From Vibrio sagamiensis NBRC 104589 (GTDB lineage: Bacteria; Pseudomonadota; Gammaproteobacteria; Enterobacterales; Vibrionaceae): a stretch of 64,000 nucleotides of DNA. The notes under the pieces were generated by a model that worked only from the letters and a program-made list of their open reading frames with translations, searched no databases and was not told the origin of the DNA. The stretch spans positions 21,151 to 85,150 of the forward strand of contig NZ_BJXJ01000020.1 of NCBI RefSeq assembly GCF_007990935.1, given 5' to 3'. Positions 53,965 through 62,478 of this stretch are shown one piece after another. Each line of letters starts with the position of its first letter. The first letter of the stretch is position 1. The translations under genes were made by a program, and so were the position numbers.

Positions 53965-56900
53965 ATGATTACAGAACACCAACTAGAACAGCTCTGTCTT
54001 GATTGGTTCGTAGACCAAGGTTACCTCTATAAAAATGGTTACGATATCGCCCCTGACGGTGATACACCTGAACGTGACGATTATCACCAAGTCGTGCTGA
54101 AACAACGCTTACTGGAGCGTTTAGAAGTACTGAACCCTGAGCTACCACAAGAAAGCTTGGCTGTGGTGGTGAGCACGGTGAGTACACCGGATACGCCAGT
54201 TCTGATTAAAAGCAACCGAGTTTTCCATAAATACCTGATTGAAGGTGTGCCTGTTGAGTACCCCGTGTATGAAGACGGGGAAACTGGTCAGTTAGAAACG
54301 AAGACCAAGCACACTCATGCGCGTTTAATGGACTTTACCAATCCAAATAACAACGAGTTTCTGGTTGTCAATCAGTTCACTATTACAGGTAAAAAGGGCA
54401 ACCGTCGCCCGGATATCGTGGTGTTCATTAATGGTTTGCCTATTGCGGTTATCGAGCTAAAAAATCCAGCCAAGACGCATTCTGATATTTGGAATGCTTA
54501 TAACCAGCTTCAAACCTACAAAGAAGAAATATCGGATCTATTTGTATTTAATGAAGCCTTAGTGATTAGTGATGGTTTCACTGCCAAAGTGGGTTCATTA
54601 ACGGCAAATCAAGAACGATTTTTACCGTGGAAAACCGTTACAGATGAAGATGATAAACCACTGCTAAAGTTTCAGTTAGAAACCATAGTACGCGGGTTTT
54701 TTAGACCGGATTTGCTTTTAGATTACATTCGCTATTTCATCTTGTTTGAAACCGACCATGACAAAATTATTAAAAAAATTGCAGGTTATCACCAGTTTCA
54801 TGCTGTTCGTGCTGCGGTAGAAGCGACCGTTAAAGCAAAACAGGGGGGTGATGATTTACCAATGGTGGCTGAAAGTGTTGGGAAGTATCAAGTTCAAGCA
54901 ACGAAGAGTTTAGAAAACATCAAATCCGGTAGCGGTAAAGCTGGTGTGGTTTGGCATACTCAAGGCAGCGGCAAAAGTATCTCTATGGTTTGTTATGCCA
55001 GTAAGTTATTGCAGCAACCCGCGATGAATAATCCAACCATCGTTGTGGTTACCGACCGAAATGACTTAGATGGCCAACTTTACAATACCTTCAGTATGGC
55101 GAACGAGACGCTAAAGCAAATTCCTCAGCAAGCAGATGATCGTGAGGAATTGAGGGATTTGCTACTCAACCGTCAATCAGGCGGCATCATCTTCACCACG
55201 ATTCAAAAATTTGCGTTATTGGCAGATGAAACAGAGCATCCCGTTTTATCTGAGCGAGTCAATATCGTGGTGGTATCGGATGAAGCGCACCGCAGTCAAT
55301 ATGGTAACAAATCCAAGTTAGTATCAATCAAAGATGATGATAATAATGTGATAGATTCTAAGTATGTGTTTGGGTATTCGAAATACATGCGTGATGCACT
55401 GCCTAATGCGTCTTTCATTGGCTTTACGGGTACACCCATTGCCGTTGATGACAAAGACACGCGTGGTGTGTTTGGTGAATATGTCTCTATATACGATATT
55501 CAAGATGCTGTCGATGATGGTGCTACGGTTCCCATTTATTATGAATCGCGCCTAGCAAAGCTTGATATCAACCAAGCTGAAATTGAAAACCTTAACGATC
55601 AAATTGACGATGAGATCAGCGAGGAAGATGAAACAGAAACGCGTGAAAAAATTAAGTCGCAATGGGCAACGCTCGAAAAGCTCGTTGGTGCAGAGCCTCG
55701 TATCAAACAGGTTGCTCAAGACTTGGTGGCACATCTTACCACTCGTACTGAAACGTTTCCTGGTAAAGCGATGATTGTTGCAATGAGTCGCGAAATATGT
55801 GTCGATTTATATAACGCGATTGTAGCGATCAAACCTGAATGGCACAGCGATGATCCTAATCAGGGTGCTATTAAAATTGTCATGACTGGCTCTGCTTCTG
55901 ATAAAGAAAAAATGCAGCCTCATATTCATGATAAAAAAACAAAAAAGCTATTTGAAAAACGCTATAAAGACACCAATGATGATCTGAAGTTAGTGATTGT
56001 ACGAGATATGTGGTTAACCGGCTTTGATGCCCCATGCTGCCATACCATGTACATCGACAAGCCAATGAAAGGGCATAACCTCATGCAGGCCATTGCTCGT
56101 GTTAACCGTGTCTTTAAAGATAAACCCGGCGGTCTCGTTGTCGATTATATTGGCATCGCCAGTGAACTTAAAAACGCCCTGAAAACGTACACAAACAGCC
56201 ATGGTAAAGGGCAACCAACCGTTGATACTGCTGAAGCTTTCGCTGTCTTGATGGAAAAGATTGATATTGTTCGCGGGATGTTTGCTACGCCAGTTGATGA
56301 CAAGGTATTTAACTACCGTCCTAACTTTGAAACCGAGGCTTTACGTTTGCTGCCGGGCGCGGTAAATCATTTATCAGGTTTGTCACATATCGATAGCAAT
56401 GGCAAGGAAGTGCGCGATGGCAAGCGTCGTTTCCTAGATGTGATGGCCGCAATGACGAAAGCCTATTCGCTGTGTAATACCATGGATGAAACCCAAGGCT
56501 ATAAAAATGAGATAGCCTTTTATTCTGCGATTAAGACGGCGTTTGTTAAGCACTCAACGGTTGATAAAAAACGCACTGATGAACAGCGTAACAGTGCGTT
56601 AAAGCAAATTTTAGATAATGCCATTATTGCTGATGGTGTGGATGACATTTTCTCGATGGTGGGGTTAGATAAACCGAATATCGGATTGCTTTCTGACGAG
56701 TTCTTAGAAGATGTAAAGAACCTAAAAGAGAAAAACCTTGCGGTAGAATTGCTTGAAAAGCTCTTGCGCGATGAAGTCAAAGCACGAATGAAAAATGATG
56801 TGGTGCAGGAAAAGAAATACTCAGATCGCATTCTAACGACGCTAAACAAATACCATAACCGTAGCATCGAAACTGCACAGGTCATTGAAGAGTTAATTAA

Positions 56901-57234
56901 ATGGGCTAAAGAGATGGCTGCTGACGCTGAGATGGCGGCAGGGCTGAACCTGTCAGCGGATGAAATCGCTTTTTATCGAGCATTGGTTGCGAATGAAGCA
57001 TCGGTACGAGTGTTAGGTGATGATAACCTTCGTCAATTGGCCATTGAATTAACCATACAACTGCGCAAATCAGCCACCGTTGATTGGCAAAAGCGAGAAA
57101 GCGTTCGGGCCCGCATGCGTAATTTAGTACGCCGGCTATTGCGCCGCTGGAAGTATCCACCAGATGAAGCTGAAGAAGCCATCAAGCTGGTTTTAGAGCA
57201 AGCAGAAGTGCTCGCTGACGGTTGGTATAAGTAA
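53965..57234 (+). CDS. hsdR: Type I restriction endonuclease subunit R
   Basis: From MITEHQLEQL (GGGAGA upstream) the protein is 1089 aa. The N-terminal nuclease domain has the PD-(D/E)xK core (DIVVFINGLPIAVIELKNP), followed by SF2 helicase motifs: Walker A QGSGKS (333-338), DEAH (439-442), FTGTP (motif III region) and the QAIARVNRV motif VI. The C-terminal helical domain binds HsdM/HsdS. The enzyme translocates DNA with ATP and cleaves at a distance. All motifs are intact. The last 190 bp are duplicated at 45644-45903. Confidence 0.95.
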   Translation: MITEHQLEQLCLDWFVDQGYLYKNGYDIAPDGDTPERDDYHQVVLKQRLLERLEVLNPELPQESLAVVVSTVSTPDTPVLIKSNRVFHKYLIEGVPVEYPVYEDGETGQLETKTKHTHARLMDFTNPNNNEFLVVNQFTITGKKGNRRPDIVVFINGLPIAVIELKNPAKTHSDIWNAYNQLQTYKEEISDLFVFNEALVISDGFTAKVGSLTANQERFLPWKTVTDEDDKPLLKFQLETIVRGFFRPDLLLDYIRYFILFETDHDKIIKKIAGYHQFHAVRAAVEATVKAKQGGDDLPMVAESVGKYQVQATKSLENIKSGSGKAGVVWHTQGSGKSISMVCYASKLLQQPAMNNPTIVVVTDRNDLDGQLYNTFSMANETLKQIPQQADDREELRDLLLNRQSGGIIFTTIQKFALLADETEHPVLSERVNIVVVSDEAHRSQYGNKSKLVSIKDDDNNVIDSKYVFGYSKYMRDALPNASFIGFTGTPIAVDDKDTRGVFGEYVSIYDIQDAVDDGATVPIYYESRLAKLDINQAEIENLNDQIDDEISEEDETETREKIKSQWATLEKLVGAEPRIKQVAQDLVAHLTTRTETFPGKAMIVAMSREICVDLYNAIVAIKPEWHSDDPNQGAIKIVMTGSASDKEKMQPHIHDKKTKKLFEKRYKDTNDDLKLVIVRDMWLTGFDAPCCHTMYIDKPMKGHNLMQAIARVNRVFKDKPGGLVVDYIGIASELKNALKTYTNSHGKGQPTVDTAEAFAVLMEKIDIVRGMFATPVDDKVFNYRPNFETEALRLLPGAVNHLSGLSHIDSNGKEVRDGKRRFLDVMAAMTKAYSLCNTMDETQGYKNEIAFYSAIKTAFVKHSTVDKKRTDEQRNSALKQILDNAIIADGVDDIFSMVGLDKPNIGLLSDEFLEDVKNLKEKNLAVELLEKLLRDEVKARMKNDVVQEKKYSDRILTTLNKYHNRSIETAQVIEELIKWAKEMAADAEMAAGLNLSADEIAFYRALVANEASVRVLGDDNLRQLAIELTIQLRKSATVDWQKRESVRARMRNLVRRLLRRWKYPPDEAEEAIKLVLEQAEVLADGWYK

Positions 57235-57304
57235 TGAGAAAGGCAGGGCAGATACCCTGCCTTTTGAGTATCTATTCACATGTGGCTTTTATACAAGATC
57301 GAAT
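57046..57304 (+). repeat. 260-bp direct repeat, right copy
   Basis: 3' end of hsdR, its terminator and about 40 bp of flank; see 45644-45903. Confidence 0.92.
57242..57265 (+). terminator. Rho-independent terminator of hsdMSR
   Basis: GGCAGGG/CCCTGCC stem with TTTT, 8 bp after the hsdR stop. Confidence 0.85.
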
Positions 57305-57540
57305 AGTCACACCTTCGAGATAAAAAATATAATCCAAAATGAACCAAATTAGGTTTGTCCCCTAACCAATAAATGTCTAAAGACCTGCTAATAGGCAGGC
57401 GCACTTTATATGAGGATAGAGTAAAAATCTCGATATATTTTCTTTAATTTTTATTGGCTTATGATAAATTAAGCGAAAGTTGAGCAGTTAGAAAAATCGA
57501 GCCTGACTTTTATAATAATGTTATATTTTAAGGAGAGTTT

Positions 57541-58320
57541 GTGAGTAACGGAACACCACCATTTTCTAGTCAATTGTTAATCGCTGTAATTCCAATATTC
57601 TTAGGGTCGTTTCTTTTCGCAGGAGTTCTTGAAAGCTATAAGAAAGATCAAGGCATTCAAAAAGAACTTATAAAAGACTACTATAGGCCTATGAGAGATT
57701 TACAAGGTTCCTGTTCATCTTCACACAATGAGCTTTTTCTAAAACATGAAGAGTTATCTGGTTCTTATCAGCTTGTGTTTAATGAGTTAGTGCATATGTC
57801 TATGACACCTAGCAGTAAATTAGGCCGAGATTATGAAGCAATTCCACTGTCAATTTTCAAAGCAAACAATGAATTAAAAAAGAAGATTCAAGGGCTTAAA
57901 ACGACAGTGGAAAAATGTAGAGCAGATTTGTTTTATAAATATGAAGAGCTTGCTTTAGCAACAGGTACATACCCAGAGTTTGTTAAATTAGCAGAAAAAC
58001 GCGCAACCGAGATCAATGTTATCTATTCTGAAAGAACGAAGAAAGCGAAAGAAAATACAAAAGAGATAGACCCTAATAAGCTAATCCCATTAATGCGAGA
58101 AATGGTTTCTATAGATTTAACTGATGATGCCAATAAATTCAGGCTTATGGATAAAATGGAAAAAATATTTGAACCAACGAAGCAGCAAAGTTTAATTATG
58201 GCTGAGTCAGAGCAGTTAATATATCAAAAAGAATATGAGTTTTTTCAAAGTTTACACAAACTGTATGCAAACGAAATTAGCGAAAAGCATTCAGACGGTT
58301 TTTTTAGTTGGGTGTTTTAA
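57541..58320 (+). CDS. N-terminally anchored membrane protein of unknown function
   Basis: The 259-aa protein starts with GTG (AAGGAGAGTTT upstream). One TM helix lies at about residues 10-29 (LLIAVIPIFLGSFLFAGVLE); the rest is a helical, highly charged domain with coiled-coil character (residues 95-170) and two cysteines. The topology suggests an inner-membrane protein with a large cytoplasmic or periplasmic stalk. No family known. It follows the hsdR terminator by about 280 bp and has its own start signals, so it may be an accessory gene rather than part of the RM operon. Confidence 0.6.
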   Translation: MSNGTPPFSSQLLIAVIPIFLGSFLFAGVLESYKKDQGIQKELIKDYYRPMRDLQGSCSSSHNELFLKHEELSGSYQLVFNELVHMSMTPSSKLGRDYEAIPLSIFKANNELKKKIQGLKTTVEKCRADLFYKYEELALATGTYPEFVKLAEKRATEINVIYSERTKKAKENTKEIDPNKLIPLMREMVSIDLTDDANKFRLMDKMEKIFEPTKQQSLIMAESEQLIYQKEYEFFQSLHKLYANEISEKHSDGFFSWVF

Positions 58321-58666
58321 AAATAAAAATAGTAGCTTAAACGTAAAAAACAGTTGCCCAGTCAGCACATTATTTTCTTCTTAGTAAAGTATTTATTTTC
58401 TACATTTCTATCAATAAGTTAAATTCTTATTTAGTAATGTCGCTGACAACCTTTTGTCCAAAAGTATGCTTTACCTGTAGTTATCCTAGGGAGAAACATT
58501 GTAACCTTTGTAAAACTGTGCGCCATTTTGTAATCTAATATCCACCACCATGAATTAACCCTCTGTTTTTAAATTGAAATACAATTATAAAGGTTGCATA
58601 ATGAGAGTATGAAAAACCGCTAAAAATTGTATAGAAAGCACTATCTGATATGAGGTAGTTGATAGT
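58321..58666. other. Intergenic, no gene seen
   Basis: AT-rich gap before the DUF4440 gene. Nothing is recognised. Confidence 0.4.
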
Positions 58667-59053
58667 ATGGAAAGTCATGCAGTTAAAGAAATAATTGAAG
58701 CAGAAGAGAAGTTAAAAACTGCAATGCTCAATTCAGATGTAATTGCCTTTAAAGACTTATTGTCTGATGATTTGATATTTATTAATCACCTTGGTCATCG
58801 AACTTCCAAACAAGAAGATATAGCACTGCATAGTTCAGGCTTACTAGTTATTAAGTCGATTCGATACCATGATTTTCAAGTCGTCCCTCAGAAGAATGTC
58901 GTTTTGGTTTACGTAAACGCGGAAATTAAGGGCAGTTATGATGGGGCTTTAGCAAACGGTAAGTTTGCCTTCTCTCGTGTTTGGACAAGGCGTGAAGGTA
59001 ACTGGCAGGTTATCTCCGCGCACTCAACAGTTATCACAGAAACGAACTGTTAA
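58667..59053 (+). CDS. NTF2-like/DUF4440 family protein
   Basis: This 128-aa protein has the SnoaL/NTF2-like pattern: an N-terminal helix pair (VKEIIEAEEKLKTAMLNSD), then AFKDLLSDDLIFINHLGHR, and C-terminal strands ending FAFSRVWTRREGNWQVISAHSTVI, the hallmark of DUF4440. Such cone-shaped barrels bind small ligands or act as isomerase-like proteins; function here is unknown. Start chosen at the first ATG. Confidence 0.82.
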   Translation: MESHAVKEIIEAEEKLKTAMLNSDVIAFKDLLSDDLIFINHLGHRTSKQEDIALHSSGLLVIKSIRYHDFQVVPQKNVVLVYVNAEIKGSYDGALANGKFAFSRVWTRREGNWQVISAHSTVITETNC

Positions 59054-59382
59054 AAAGGGATTTATGTGCCTAGATAGATCAACAGGTGTACATCAATCTT
59101 TTCAATTAACCTTCGGCCGAACCTATCCCTGTCTGAACCAATTCAATTTCTACAACGCAAGGGCGACCACTTCCAGCGACGGTGCGCGGTGCTCCAGTTT
59201 TAGGGGCAACAACTTTACAGCGTCTTAAGAAAGCTAGCGCGTACCGTGTGGGCCGATATAGGTATTAAGTTCCAATATCTTAAGCTGTGAGTTTTGATAA
59301 ATGTTGGTCAGAACTTATAGGAACCTAGAAGAATATCATGTATTTTTACGGCAATTCATTACTTTAAAATCAGAGAGATAGA
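59054..59382. other. Intergenic, with less AT-rich segment
   Basis: Around 59105-59270 the composition rises in GC and a minus-strand frame of about 50 codons without a start is open (RTVAGSGRPCVVEIELVQTG). It matches nothing I know and may be a gene fragment. The rest holds no recognised feature. Confidence 0.3.
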
Positions 59383-60663
59383 ATGGGCTGTAAGACTGTT
59401 GGGACAAGTTGGTATCCGTTAAGTGAATCTATGTTTGCTAAGCGAGCAGATAAAACACTCGTTAGTGAAAAAAATAGTGGGCTTCCTAGCGAACTCCATG
59501 AGTTTTTTGGCATCGATACAACAGTGAAAAGGCAGGTTATCGAGTTGGAAGTCAACGGTAAGTTGATAAGCGCTAATGTTACGCGCAAAGACTCATCTAG
59601 GTATCAAATAAACCTGAGTGCGATCATTGCAGAGTTATTTCCTCTGAAATTCGAAATTGACAAAGAAGTACTGATTTTTGAAAAGCATACATCCAAAGTT
59701 AAGGTGTGCCTTTCTAACCTAAATTTGATTTATAAAAATTACTTTTTTAAGAGCCTGGAGGAGTGGCACTTAAAACGTCTTCAGTGGGCAATTCAGAAAC
59801 AGGGGGAAATTATACCTTGGAAAGATTTAAATCAATCTGACTTCATGATTTGCTCAACTGCGAAAGGTATATATAAGCCCAAAGATATGCCCTTTGCATT
59901 GTCAGTAAAGCAAACGCTCAGTAGCCCATATGCCGATGAATTACCTGTTTATGACGACGATGGGAATTGGAGCTATAAGTATTACCAGGAAGGTGAACCA
60001 AATACTAAAGCCGATAATTATGCAACCAACCAAGGTTTAAATTACTGCAAGCTTAACAATATTCCAGTTGTGGTTTGCATTCAGGAAACTCAAAAGCCAC
60101 AACCTGTAACTTATAAGGTCGTAGGTATTGGTCGAGTTGCGTCTTGGAAGGATGGAGTTTTTTCTATTCAAAGTATAAAAACCCTCACGTATAAACGTCA
60201 TCAAGATGTAGCTCTTGATGAGATCGCTGATTCACGAAGTGTAAATAACCAATATGATCCGAGAAATGAACAAGATGGGCGCGAACGAACTTATCGACAG
60301 ATAGTCGCAAGACGCGGGCAAGCAGCTTTCAGACGTTCATTGTTGAGAGCTTATAACTCTTGTTGTGCTATTACTGGAACAAGCATTGAAGGTGTTCTGG
60401 AGGCAGCTCATATAACGCCATATAACGGTGCTGATTCAAACCATGTTACCAATGGCATTCTATTGCGAGCTGATATACATACTTTATGGGATCTGGACCT
60501 ATTAGCGATTGACGAAGAGACATACACAGTTTTGATTGCTGATGAGCTAAAAAGCAGTGTTTATTCTGATTTGGAAGGGAAGATGGTTTCACTACCCAAA
60601 GATATAAATGATAGACCATCGAAGGCTTGCTTATCCATACATAGGAATGCTTTTGGTCTTTAG
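59383..60663 (+). CDS. HNH endonuclease
   Basis: The 426-aa protein has an uncharacterised N-terminal region (about residues 1-290) and a C-terminal HNH domain of the RxGQ..FR..LL.AY type: RRGQAAFRRSLLRAYNSCCAITG, then H343 (EAAHITPY), N357 (NGILLRADIH) and H366, the metal and catalytic residues. Such nucleases act in restriction of foreign DNA, the N-terminal part giving specificity. It lies downstream of the type I system, outside the repeat-bounded segment. AGAGAGATAGA precedes the ATG. Confidence 0.85.
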   Translation: MGCKTVGTSWYPLSESMFAKRADKTLVSEKNSGLPSELHEFFGIDTTVKRQVIELEVNGKLISANVTRKDSSRYQINLSAIIAELFPLKFEIDKEVLIFEKHTSKVKVCLSNLNLIYKNYFFKSLEEWHLKRLQWAIQKQGEIIPWKDLNQSDFMICSTAKGIYKPKDMPFALSVKQTLSSPYADELPVYDDDGNWSYKYYQEGEPNTKADNYATNQGLNYCKLNNIPVVVCIQETQKPQPVTYKVVGIGRVASWKDGVFSIQSIKTLTYKRHQDVALDEIADSRSVNNQYDPRNEQDGRERTYRQIVARRGQAAFRRSLLRAYNSCCAITGTSIEGVLEAAHITPYNGADSNHVTNGILLRADIHTLWDLDLLAIDEETYTVLIADELKSSVYSDLEGKMVSLPKDINDRPSKACLSIHRNAFGL

Positions 60664-60763
60664 GTACCTCTGGCTCCTCAAGTGTTGCAAACGCGGGTAC
60701 ATCTCGCGAAATGAAAATTTTTCGGGCCATATGGCCACCACCACTGGCAAGCCGCTTAATGGT

Positions 60764-60890
60764 GAAAATTGAGCTTAAGTACTGAGAGTGATGCGTAACG
60801 CTGAGTTGTAATCTCAACTTGTTTGCTTAAAAAAACGCGTGGTACAAATACCACGCGTTGCGAATCACTCTTAAACAGATTGTTATATGC
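60764..60890 (-). repeat. attC-like site at the 3' side of the GNAT cassette
   Basis: Read on the minus strand it starts CATATAACAATCTGTTTAAG right after the GNAT stop, with GTGATTCGCAACGCGTGG and a perfect inner stem ACGCGTGGTA/TACCACGCGT. The far end (CTCAGTACTTAAGC) lacks a clear GTT core, so the site may be truncated, forming the array edge. Confidence 0.75.
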
Positions 60891-60891
60891 A

Positions 60892-61374
60892 TTATTTTAG
60901 AACAAACCCTTTATCGAGATACATAACCTCAAATTGATTTCCTTTGCTAAATAGTTCCGTACATACGCGCTTGTAACCAGCGACTAATCCATCACGTTCA
61001 GGAGAACTTTCAGAGTTAATGGTGAAATAAAAGCGATTAATACCGAGTTTATTTCCAATAGCCACACCTTCCAAGAGAGTTTTTACCGCATATCCTTGAC
61101 GCCTTATTGACTGATCCATCACCACTGCAAAAAAGTGAATTCGACTCATTGGCTTCTCCCAGTAAAAGTAGCGAAAACCTAATATATTCCCTGATTCATC
61201 CTCTACAGCTAACAAATAATTCAGTTCCTTTTTAGCAGAGGTTGGATCAAACTTTTCTAAGAAGTTCGTATGACTATACACATAGGAATAGAAATCCTGT
61301 GCAACGTTTTCTGTCATACGCGAGTCGTAGTTACTTTCCAATAAGTCTTGTACCAAATACTGTACTATTTTCAT
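60892..61374 (-). CDS. GNAT family N-acetyltransferase (cassette gene)
   Basis: This 160-aa acetyltransferase has RRQGYAVKTLLEGV (acetyl-CoA loop near residue 96, variant of Q/RxxGxG/A), preceded by IHFFAVVMDQS, and the C-terminal FYFTINSESSPERDG strand typical of the fold. The substrate is unknown. It is flanked by attC sites (60764-60890 at its 3' end and 61405-61534 upstream) in the same orientation, so it is a complete integron cassette of about 640 bp. Confidence 0.82.
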   Translation of the reverse strand: MKIVQYLVQDLLESNYDSRMTENVAQDFYSYVYSHTNFLEKFDPTSAKKELNYLLAVEDESGNILGFRYFYWEKPMSRIHFFAVVMDQSIRRQGYAVKTLLEGVAIGNKLGINRFYFTINSESSPERDGLVAGYKRVCTELFSKGNQFEVMYLDKGFVLK

Positions 61375-61404
61375 CTACTTCCTCTGATGCAAAATTGTAT
61401 CAAT

Positions 61405-61534
61405 GTATATAACGCCCTGTTAAGGTGTGAGCAACATAATACTGAGACTACCCCGTACCACCTTAAATACTAAACGCAACGCATAGCAAAAATGCCAAGT
61501 GTTGCGAACCACTCTTAAATTGCTTGTTATGTTT
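61405..61534 (-). repeat. Well-formed Vibrio-type attC site
   Basis: On the minus strand it begins ACATAACAAGCAATTTAAG and ends CACCTTAACAGGGCGTTATA. The two arms are complementary with the usual mismatches, and GCAACAC..GTTGC marks the inner arms. The stop codon of the upstream gene is inside the left core, a normal cassette feature. Confidence 0.85.
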
Positions 61535-61874
61535 GTACTACAATGTTAAGAGCAATTACATCAAGTTGTCCTAACTCATTAAAGTTAAGCCGAAAGTGCT
61601 TGTAACATTCGTCGCTATTGATTATTTCTGACTGGACATGTTGCTTGAGCCAAAGAGATGAGCATATTTCATAGCAGCTGTCGTCTTGCTCTCCCTCTAG
61701 TAAATCAAATATCATCTGCCACTTGCATGCGACGTGATCGACAAAATATAGTTTTACAGTTTTTTCCTGCCAATCTTTAAACTCAGCTCTTAAATCGCCA
61801 TCTTCTTGATGGATTTCAGGATATTCTGCATCTGAAGTAGAAAACCCCAAATCTTGCATTTTAACTGTTTCCAT
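61527..61874 (-). CDS. Hypothetical cassette protein
   Basis: The 115-aa protein from METVKMQDLGF (strong GGAGGGG 6 bases upstream) is acidic and soluble. It has no motif I recognise; there are alternating strands (KTVKLYFVDHVACKWQMIF) and four cysteines. A longer frame to 61967 exists but lacks a good ribosome binding site. Its stop codon (TAA in ACATAAC) lies in the attC site. A GTTATGT core-like heptamer occurs 20 bp upstream of the start, perhaps the end of a preceding attC. Confidence 0.6.
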   Translation of the reverse strand: METVKMQDLGFSTSDAEYPEIHQEDGDLRAEFKDWQEKTVKLYFVDHVACKWQMIFDLLEGEQDDSCYEICSSLWLKQHVQSEIINSDECYKHFRLNFNELGQLDVIALNIVVQT

Positions 61875-61974
61875 ATCCCCTCCGAGCCCAAAGAACATAA
61901 CACTTTTTATACGGCGATTATCCGCATTTAGAGGACGAATAATGCCGCCTTTCTTCACCTGATTCAACAGTTAA

Positions 61975-62135
61975 TCAATAGGTTAGTGATAAATAAGAGG
62001 TGTTAGATTGCATTATGTTGCTTAGCCTTGATACCTCTGCATAATAAGTCGAAGGATTATAAGAGGGTGGAGCTTTGGGGCAGATTGGGGTAATTGTTAA
62101 AACCAACTTTGACATTTGGGACACTTTTGGCCAAT
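61975..62135. repeat. Dispersed repeat, left copy (with 63615-63885)
   Basis: Contains TCAATAGGTTAGTGAT, TAAGTCGAAGGATTATAAGAGGGT and two TTGGG(A/G)CA motifs, in partial agreement with 63615-63885. The two copies bracket the amidase/immunity pair. Confidence 0.6.
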
Positions 62136-62190
62136 ACTCTTGTGACATATCAGTAAATAAAGCGGCCATCTGGCCGCACTTAACACACCT

Positions 62191-62478
62191 TTAATTGATT
62201 ACCTTTTTCATAGCACAAAATTTAAAAGAAAATGGCTTGGATTGTATACCATTAGTGCCAAAGTATTGTTCAAACATAAATTCTTCAAACTCTTCGTTTT
62301 CCGTTAAATTTTTATCGCCGTAATCTTGCATTCCTAAAGGAGAGCTAAAATAAAATTTAGTGCATGGCCTTAATTTAATAAAAGGGCTTATTGAGAAAAA
62401 TTCAGGATCTTCATAAAATCCAATCCAAAGATAGCAGTTACTTAATAAAACAAGAAAAATTATTATTTTTTTTATCAT
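62191..62478 (-). CDS. Putative periplasmic immunity protein
   Basis: The 95-aa protein has an N-terminal signal or anchor (about residues 1-20, IIIFLVLLSNCYLWIG) and a small mature domain. Its ATG overlaps the amidase stop by 4 nt. A small exported protein directly downstream of a peptidoglycan amidase lacking a signal peptide is the expected anatomy of an effector-immunity pair, the immunity protein guarding the periplasm. Family not recognised; role inferred from context. Confidence 0.55.
   Translation of the reverse strand: MIKKIIIFLVLLSNCYLWIGFYEDPEFFSISPFIKLRPCTKFYFSSPLGMQDYGDKNLTENEEFEEFMFEQYFGTNGIQSKPFSFKFCAMKKVIN

Noticed and set aside
61968..62169. Minus-strand ORF at 61975-62169
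   Set aside because: It lies wholly in the repeat-rich segment, without a ribosome binding site or domain.
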